This document shows positions 59,801 to 64,000 of a stretch of DNA of 64,000 bases, piece by piece (position 1 is the stretch's first letter; each line of letters starts with the position of its first letter). The stretch spans positions 62,001-126,000 of the forward strand of contig JADKBR010000026.1 in assembly GCA_016714975.1 (NCBI GenBank), read 5' to 3'. The position numbers and the translations under genes were made by a program. The stretch is from Candidatus Dechloromonas phosphorivorans. GTDB taxonomy: Bacteria; Pseudomonadota; Gammaproteobacteria; Burkholderiales; Rhodocyclaceae. Below the pieces are notes generated by a model. The model saw nothing but the letters and a program-made list of their open reading frames with translations, had not been told where the DNA came from and ran no database searches.

Positions 59801-60758
59801 GCGCCAGTTCCGGCACCTTGCGTCCAAGACGAACGCGCAGATCCTCGAGCGCTACATCGGCCGTCAGCTTGCCCTGCCCTGCGGCGAGGTCTCCCCACAG
59901 CCGCGCGGCACCATGCCCCTGCGGAAGATAGACCGGGTAGTCAACCCAGGCGCGCCAGCCAGCCAGATCGGCATAATCCATCTGCACGAAGACCCGCCCT
60001 GACAGGTGTTCAAGCGCCTCGCCAAGATCGCCATTGATCTCCCCACGGAGATCGATCCGCGCCGCCAGTTCCGGCGGCGGCGCCGCCGAAAGCCCGAATC
60101 GATGATTGCGTCCGTTGTTGTCGAGGCCGAACTGCAGGTCTTCAAGCGCCAGTGGCGGAGCGCCACGCAGGCGGTCTTCCCAGAGGACAGTCGCGTTGCG
60201 AATGCGGATGCGCTTCTGGTCGAGCACCCATTGGGCGAATTCCGGATCGCTTTCACCCTCGGCATCGATCCCGGCCACCGTGATGCGGCCATTGGTGTCA
60301 CGGCGCACATGCAGCACCGGGCGCTCGAAGGCCAGCAGCGCCAAGGTCAGCTGGCCGCGCCAAAGGCTGCTCCAGGAGAGAACGGCCTCCACCGCCTGCA
60401 ATGAAAAAGCGGGGGCGCCCTGGCGGTCGGCGATCACGACATTGTCGAGCAGCAGATCCGGATTGAGTCTTTGCCAGCGCGCCTCGATGCTGCCGATCGT
60501 CACCGGCTGGCCGACGGCCCGGCTAATCGCCTGCTCGATCTCGCCGTGATAGTTCCCGAGGTTAGGCAGAACCAGATAGCGCAGACCGAGAACCAGGACG
60601 GCAAAAACCAGCCAGCCAGCCACAAGACTCCAGAAGACCACTCGCAGCGTTCCGCGTAGCAAGGCCGAATCGAGCAGGGGCCACAGCCAGCGCAGGCGGT
60701 AATAAAAACCACGGCGCAATGCCGTGAGGGTTTCCGAGTCAGCCACTCGGGAAAGCAC
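56874..60758 (-). CDS. yhdP: YhdP/AsmA-like outer-membrane lipid transport protein
   Basis: 1294 aa. One N-terminal membrane span (about residues 39-65, RVVFWSLVAGWLVFAVLVLGLRYLVLP), then a very long periplasmic beta-rich part (DUF3971) and an AsmA-like C-terminus. The family bridges inner and outer membrane and moves phospholipid. The GTG at 60758 is the first start in frame; a second GTG 4 codons in is equally possible. Divergent from glnE with 90 bases between. First gene of yhdP-amidase-tldD. Confidence 0.92.
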   Translation of the reverse strand: MLSRVADSETLTALRRGFYYRLRWLWPLLDSALLRGTLRVVFWSLVAGWLVFAVLVLGLRYLVLPNLGNYHGEIEQAISRAVGQPVTIGSIEARWQRLNPDLLLDNVVIADRQGAPAFSLQAVEAVLSWSSLWRGQLTLALLAFERPVLHVRRDTNGRITVAGIDAEGESDPEFAQWVLDQKRIRIRNATVLWEDRLRGAPPLALEDLQFGLDNNGRNHRFGLSAAPPPELAARIDLRGEINGDLGEALEHLSGRVFVQMDYADLAGWRAWVDYPVYLPQGHGAARLWGDLAAGQGKLTADVALEDLRVRLGRKVPELALDSLRGRLMGRYKENDWALSGSKVELLAMDGTRVAPTDFQAEWKQDGPGGRISGSAAASFLDFAVLGKLASYLPLDPRSRGLLERHQPQGRISELRASWSRLGDDLDRYALKANFGDLGLLAGGYFPGAKGLSGLLELTEAGGSILLDCQQAGISLPAIFSEPDIALNLVRARANWKVAGDAVDVKLERLQFESADADGMASGSYRHTGEGPGMIDLAATLSRADGRAVWRYLPKVIGQDVRDWVRRGIVAGKASDAKLILKGNLADFPFRERDKGAFQITAKAADVKLDYVPGWPIIDGIDAVLSFGVGMRVVAERGNLLGARLSDVVAEIPDFETMDELLKIRGEAHGPTGEFLRFIEQSPVGEKIDHFTRDMRAKGDGRLTLALDIPLRRPQESRVQGDFRFQNNQLELLPALPPLTQVDGGLSITESAISAQEITGRVFGGPLKVSVRSQPDRVVVRAAGTANVAELGKHFAVPGRGMLAGSAAWKADIAVRRRNADFVVESDLVGIASRLPEPLAKEAMTPVALRVERVAANSGEQFSVVLGKVVRGEFVRRDDRLERAAIVLGEGAATLPDKGVAMSIALPRFDADAWKALAEGDGSSGAGTQATPPIDMVSLKTPVLRLFGHDYPQVDTVVRRRDDGWQIALNMQDAVGDLFWRGAGEGWLEGRLKRLMVRPAAEMTGKEPDLIKSLPGLSLVVDEFFVGEKALGRLEVKARNEKGAWQLDTLSLKNPDGALSGKAVWVTEGQQQTRLNFDLTSGDVGKLLDRLGYVDSVKRGSAKLSGDLKWDGPLTGIHYPSLSGQMTVDAEKGQFNKLEPGVGKLLGLLSLQSLPRRLTLDFRDIFSEGLAFDSIAGKMAVKSGIMRTAEPLRISSPAAQIDIQGETDLKNETQNLEVAVRPFVGGVAAAAGAATLFNPLLGAAALVAGAVLEKPISQMFSYSYHVTGTWADPKVEKLVQTSAQPVSGAAEGGRK

Positions 60759-60848
60759 TTTGCCAGATGGAGGGATAGATCACTACAATCAACAGTCGAT
60801 CAAAAATTGCATTCTATCCTTTTCGGCTTAGTTACCGACCGAGCAATC

Positions 60849-63545
60849 ATGGACAACCTTCCCGACCCACGCTGGCAAGCGGCCCTCGCTCACAGCCGTT
60901 ATCTTGCCAATCTGCTCACCATGCGGCCGGGGCTGATCGACGAACTGGCAGCAGTGTGGACGGCGCCGCTTTCTGCCGAACAGTTGCTGGCCGCCCTGGA
61001 ACCAGCAGCGACGGACGACGACACCCTCAAGTGGCAGTTGCGCCGCCTGCGCCAGCGCGCGATGGCACACATCGCCCTGCGTGATCTGTGCGGCCTGGCG
61101 CCGCTGTCCGAAGTCGTCGAGAGCATGACCCTGCTCGCCGACGTGACGACCAACGTTGCGCTCGATCATCACCACCGCCGGCTCGCCGCGACGTACGGCG
61201 AGCCGCTCGACGGGGCAGCCCAGGCGCAGCGCCTGCTGATCATCGGCATGGGCAAGCTGGGCGGACGCGAACTCAATGTTTCGTCGGACGTCGACTACAT
61301 ATTCGTTTACCCCAACGAAGGCGACACCGCCGGGCCGCGGCGCATCGAGAACTACGATTTCTTCACCCGCCTCGGCAAACGGGTTATTGCCGCCCTCGAC
61401 GAGATCACCGGCGACGGCCAGGTATTCCGCGTCGACATGCGCCTGCGCCCGAATGGCGATTCCGGCCCGCTGGTCTGCTCACTGGATGCACTGGAAAACT
61501 ATTTCATCACCCAGGGCCGCGAATGGGAGCGCTACGCCTGGATCAAGGGGCGCACCATGAACGCGGGCGACAACCTGCAACCGGAGTGGGTGACAGCAAT
61601 GCAGAAGATCGCCCGCCCCTTCGTCTTCCGCAAGTACCTCGATTTCGGCGCCATCAACGCGATGCGCGACCTGCACGCGCAGATTCGCCGCGAGGTGGTG
61701 CGCAAGGACATGGCCGAGCACATCAAGCTCGGGCGCGGCGGGATTCGCGAGATCGAGTTCATCGCCCAGGTCTTCCAGCTCATTCGCGGCGGACGCGACC
61801 CGGCACTGCAGGTCCGCCCGACACTTCAGGTCCTTGCGCTGCTGGCGGAACGCCAGCTGATCCCCGCCACCGCCGAGGACGAATTGCGCGCCGCCTACAT
61901 CTTCCTGCGCCGGCTCGAACACCGCCTGCAGTACATCGAGGATCGGCAGACGCACATGCTTCCGGCAAGTCCCGCCGACCGCACGAGCGTCGCCCGCAGC
62001 ATGGAATATCCCGACTGGCCGGCGCTGCTGGCCGTGCTCAACGAGCATCGCGACAAGGTCAGCCACCATTTCGAAGAAATCTTCTCGGATCCGGAAACCG
62101 GCGAGCACCCCTTGACCGGCCTCTGGCTTGGCCAGCTCGACGACGACACGGCGATCGCGTCGCTCGGCGAACTCGGCTATCGTCAGCCGCAGGAAGTCAT
62201 TTCCCGCCTCACCGCATTGCGCGCCTCCGGCCGTTACGTGCAGCTCGCGTCGGTCAACCGCTCGCGCCTCGATGCCATCGGGCCGCGGCTGATCGAGGCG
62301 GCCGCAAGGACTGCCGACCCCGACACGACGCTCACCCGCTGCCTGAATTTCGTCGAAACCGTCAGCCGCCGCGGCGCCTACCTGGCATTGCTGCAACAGT
62401 ACCCGATGGCGCTGCGCCGCGTCGCCGACATGGTCTGCGCGTCGTCATGGGCCGCCGAATACCTCAGCCGCCACCCGCTGCTCCTGGACGAACTCCTCGA
62501 TCCGCGCCTCTACGACATGGCCACCGACTGGGCCGCGTTCCGCGAGAATCTCAGGCACAACCTGGCCAGCCATGCCGGCGACACCGAACGGGAAATGGAC
62601 ATCCTGCGCGAAATGCACCATGCGCAGATCTTCCGCCTGCTGGCCCAGGATCTCGCCGGTCTGCAGACCATCGAGAAACTCTCCGACCACCTGACCGAAC
62701 TGGCCGACACCATCGTTCAGGAAACGCTGCCGCTGGTCTGGAACAAGCTCAGAAACCGCCATTGCGAAACGCTCAGGTTCGCCGTCATCGGCTATGGCAA
62801 GCTCGGCGGCAAGGAGCTCGGCTACGCGTCCGACCTCGATCTCGTCTACCTCTACGACGATCCCGACCCGGAGGCCGGGGAGAACTACGCCCGCCTCGGC
62901 CAGCGCCTCAACACCTGGCTGGCGAGCCAGACCTCGGCCGGCATCCTGTTCGAGACCGACCTCCGCCTGCGTCCCAACGGCGATTCCGGCCTGCTTGCCG
63001 TCTCGGTCGATTCCTTCCGCGACTACCAGCTCAAGCACGCCTGGGTCTGGGAACATCAGGCGCTGACCCGCGCCCGATTCTGCGCCGGCGACCCGGCGGT
63101 CGGCGCCCGCTTCGAGGAAATCCGCTGCGAGATCCTCTGCCAGCAGCGCGACCTGGCCAAGCTCAGGGAAGAAGTCGTCGCCATGCGCCGGAAGATGGTT
63201 GACGCGCACGCCTCGAATAGCGAAAGCGAGTTCAACCTCAAGCATGATCCCGGCGGCATCATCGACGTCGAGTTCATCGTCCAGTATCTGGTGCTCGGCC
63301 ACGCCCATCGCCATCAGCGCCTGACCGGCAACCTCGGCAACATCGCCCTGCTGCGGATCGCCGCCGAGCTTGGCCTGATCCCCGCCGACCAGGCGACTGC
63401 CGCCGGCGACGCCTACCGCGAATACCGCCGCCTGCAGCATGCCAAGCGCCTCAGCGCCAACCCCAGGGGCCGTGTCGAGCGGGACAGCGTCGCCAGGCAC
63501 ATTGCCGCGGTCAACGTGCTGTGGCAGACCGTTTTCGGCAAGTAG
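60849..63545 (+). CDS. glnE: glutamine synthetase adenylyltransferase/deadenylylase
   Basis: 898 aa, two nucleotidyltransferase domains. The first has GMGKLGGRELNVSSDVDYIF (near residue 135), the second GYGKLGGKELGYASDLDLVYL (near residue 650). Modifies glutamine synthetase in response to nitrogen status through PII. ATG at 60849 is used; a TTG at 60807 would add 14 residues. Complete. Confidence 0.96.
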   Translation: MDNLPDPRWQAALAHSRYLANLLTMRPGLIDELAAVWTAPLSAEQLLAALEPAATDDDTLKWQLRRLRQRAMAHIALRDLCGLAPLSEVVESMTLLADVTTNVALDHHHRRLAATYGEPLDGAAQAQRLLIIGMGKLGGRELNVSSDVDYIFVYPNEGDTAGPRRIENYDFFTRLGKRVIAALDEITGDGQVFRVDMRLRPNGDSGPLVCSLDALENYFITQGREWERYAWIKGRTMNAGDNLQPEWVTAMQKIARPFVFRKYLDFGAINAMRDLHAQIRREVVRKDMAEHIKLGRGGIREIEFIAQVFQLIRGGRDPALQVRPTLQVLALLAERQLIPATAEDELRAAYIFLRRLEHRLQYIEDRQTHMLPASPADRTSVARSMEYPDWPALLAVLNEHRDKVSHHFEEIFSDPETGEHPLTGLWLGQLDDDTAIASLGELGYRQPQEVISRLTALRASGRYVQLASVNRSRLDAIGPRLIEAAARTADPDTTLTRCLNFVETVSRRGAYLALLQQYPMALRRVADMVCASSWAAEYLSRHPLLLDELLDPRLYDMATDWAAFRENLRHNLASHAGDTEREMDILREMHHAQIFRLLAQDLAGLQTIEKLSDHLTELADTIVQETLPLVWNKLRNRHCETLRFAVIGYGKLGGKELGYASDLDLVYLYDDPDPEAGENYARLGQRLNTWLASQTSAGILFETDLRLRPNGDSGLLAVSVDSFRDYQLKHAWVWEHQALTRARFCAGDPAVGARFEEIRCEILCQQRDLAKLREEVVAMRRKMVDAHASNSESEFNLKHDPGGIIDVEFIVQYLVLGHAHRHQRLTGNLGNIALLRIAAELGLIPADQATAAGDAYREYRRLQHAKRLSANPRGRVERDSVARHIAAVNVLWQTVFGK

Positions 63546-63623
63546 CCGGGAGTCGCTGTCCGGGTCGGGCGTTGCTTTCCGGATGCGCAAGGTTCATGCT
63601 TGGTCGGGACAGGAGGAATCAAG

Positions 63624-64000
63624 ATGCGTCTGGGCATTTTCGGTGCAGCCGGCGAGGTGACCGGTTCGTGCACGCTGGTGGAAACTGGAGATACCCGTTT
63701 TCTGGTTGATTGCGGCATGTTTCAGGGCGGTCCGGAAGCGCGCAGCAAGAATCTGCGGGCGCTGAATTTCGGCTGCAACGTGCGGGAAATCGATTTCGTC
63801 CTCCTCACCCATGCCCATATCGACCATTCCGGATTGCTGCCGCGCCTCGCCGTCCTCGGGTTTCGCGGGCCGATCTATGCAACGCCGGCGACCATCGCCC
63901 TGCTCGAAGTGCTGCTGCCGGACAGCGCGCACATTCAGGAAAAGGAGAGCGAGTGGCAGCTGCGCCACCGCCATCGCCGCGGCAAGAGCGAACGCGGCAT
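63624..64000 (+). CDS. metallo-beta-lactamase-fold hydrolase, cut by window end
   Basis: First 125 codons only, continuing past the window. MRLGIFGAAGEVTGSCTLVET, FLVDCGMFQGG and the zinc motif LTHAHIDHSG place it in the beta-CASP/RNA-processing exonuclease group of MBL proteins. AGGAGGA lies 7 bases before the ATG. Substrate cannot be told from the fragment. Confidence 0.85.
   Translation, partial: MRLGIFGAAGEVTGSCTLVETGDTRFLVDCGMFQGGPEARSKNLRALNFGCNVREIDFVLLTHAHIDHSGLLPRLAVLGFRGPIYATPATIALLEVLLPDSAHIQEKESEWQLRHRHRRGKSERG

Overview
The window is GC-rich, gene-dense bacterial chromosome. Gene content and order suggest a betaproteobacterium, probably near the Rhodocyclales (Dechloromonas/Azonexus-like): cysTWA followed by cysB, a phasin, periplasmic FccAB sulfide dehydrogenase, a patatin next to a GntP permease, TldD next to a nitrilase and YhdP, and GlnE. 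The taxon is inferred from gene content only. I saw no rRNA, tRNA or CRISPR array.

Layout. 1-6.1 kb: glycogen/central sugar operon (glgP, pgi, glgA) running into folA. 6.3-14.4 kb: a NodU/CmcH-type carbamoyltransferase, an Orn/Lys/Arg decarboxylase, dcd, mrp/apbC and metG. 14.8-46.9 kb: a large sulfur region. It holds an unpaired FccB-like flavoprotein, sulfate uptake (sbp, cysTWA, cysB), sulfide dehydrogenase fccAB, and an ArsR regulator with the cysteine spacing of persulfide sensors. Next comes a family 2A encapsulin cluster (rhodanese, cysK, epsC-type serine acetyltransferase, XRE regulator, encapsulin shell, cysteine desulfurase with a cargo-type N-terminal extension). It continues with a FadL porin, metX/metY, two SsuA-like binding proteins, a DsrE-like protein, a TauD-like dioxygenase, a YeeE/YedE pair, and an SsuBC transporter whose ATPase carries a fused Mop domain. 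A phasin, a degenerate EAL protein and a small lipoprotein are interspersed. 46.9-51.7 kb: two nearly identical, same-orientation IS1595-family copies bracket a patatin phospholipase and a GntP permease. 51.7-54.3 kb: a small membrane protein, a ribbon-helix-helix regulator divergent from a SulP anion permease, and a PhnA-like protein. 54.6-64 kb: housekeeping genes tldD, a nitrilase-family amidase, yhdP and glnE, then the start of a metallo-beta-lactamase protein cut by the window end.

How the parts fit. The sulfur genes form a coherent set. Sulfate, sulfonates and taurine-like compounds are imported and desulfonated. Sulfide is oxidised in the periplasm by FccAB. Cysteine is built by EpsC and CysK, and sulfane sulfur is released by the desulfurase held in an encapsulin shell, with a rhodanese in the same run of genes. 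Homocysteine is made by MetX/MetY. An AT-rich element of the form GCATATGAA-N5-ATTCGTT, or a variant of it, lies upstream of at least eight of these units in the same orientation as the gene. It is the best candidate for a common sulfur regulator site (CysB-like or ArsR-linked).
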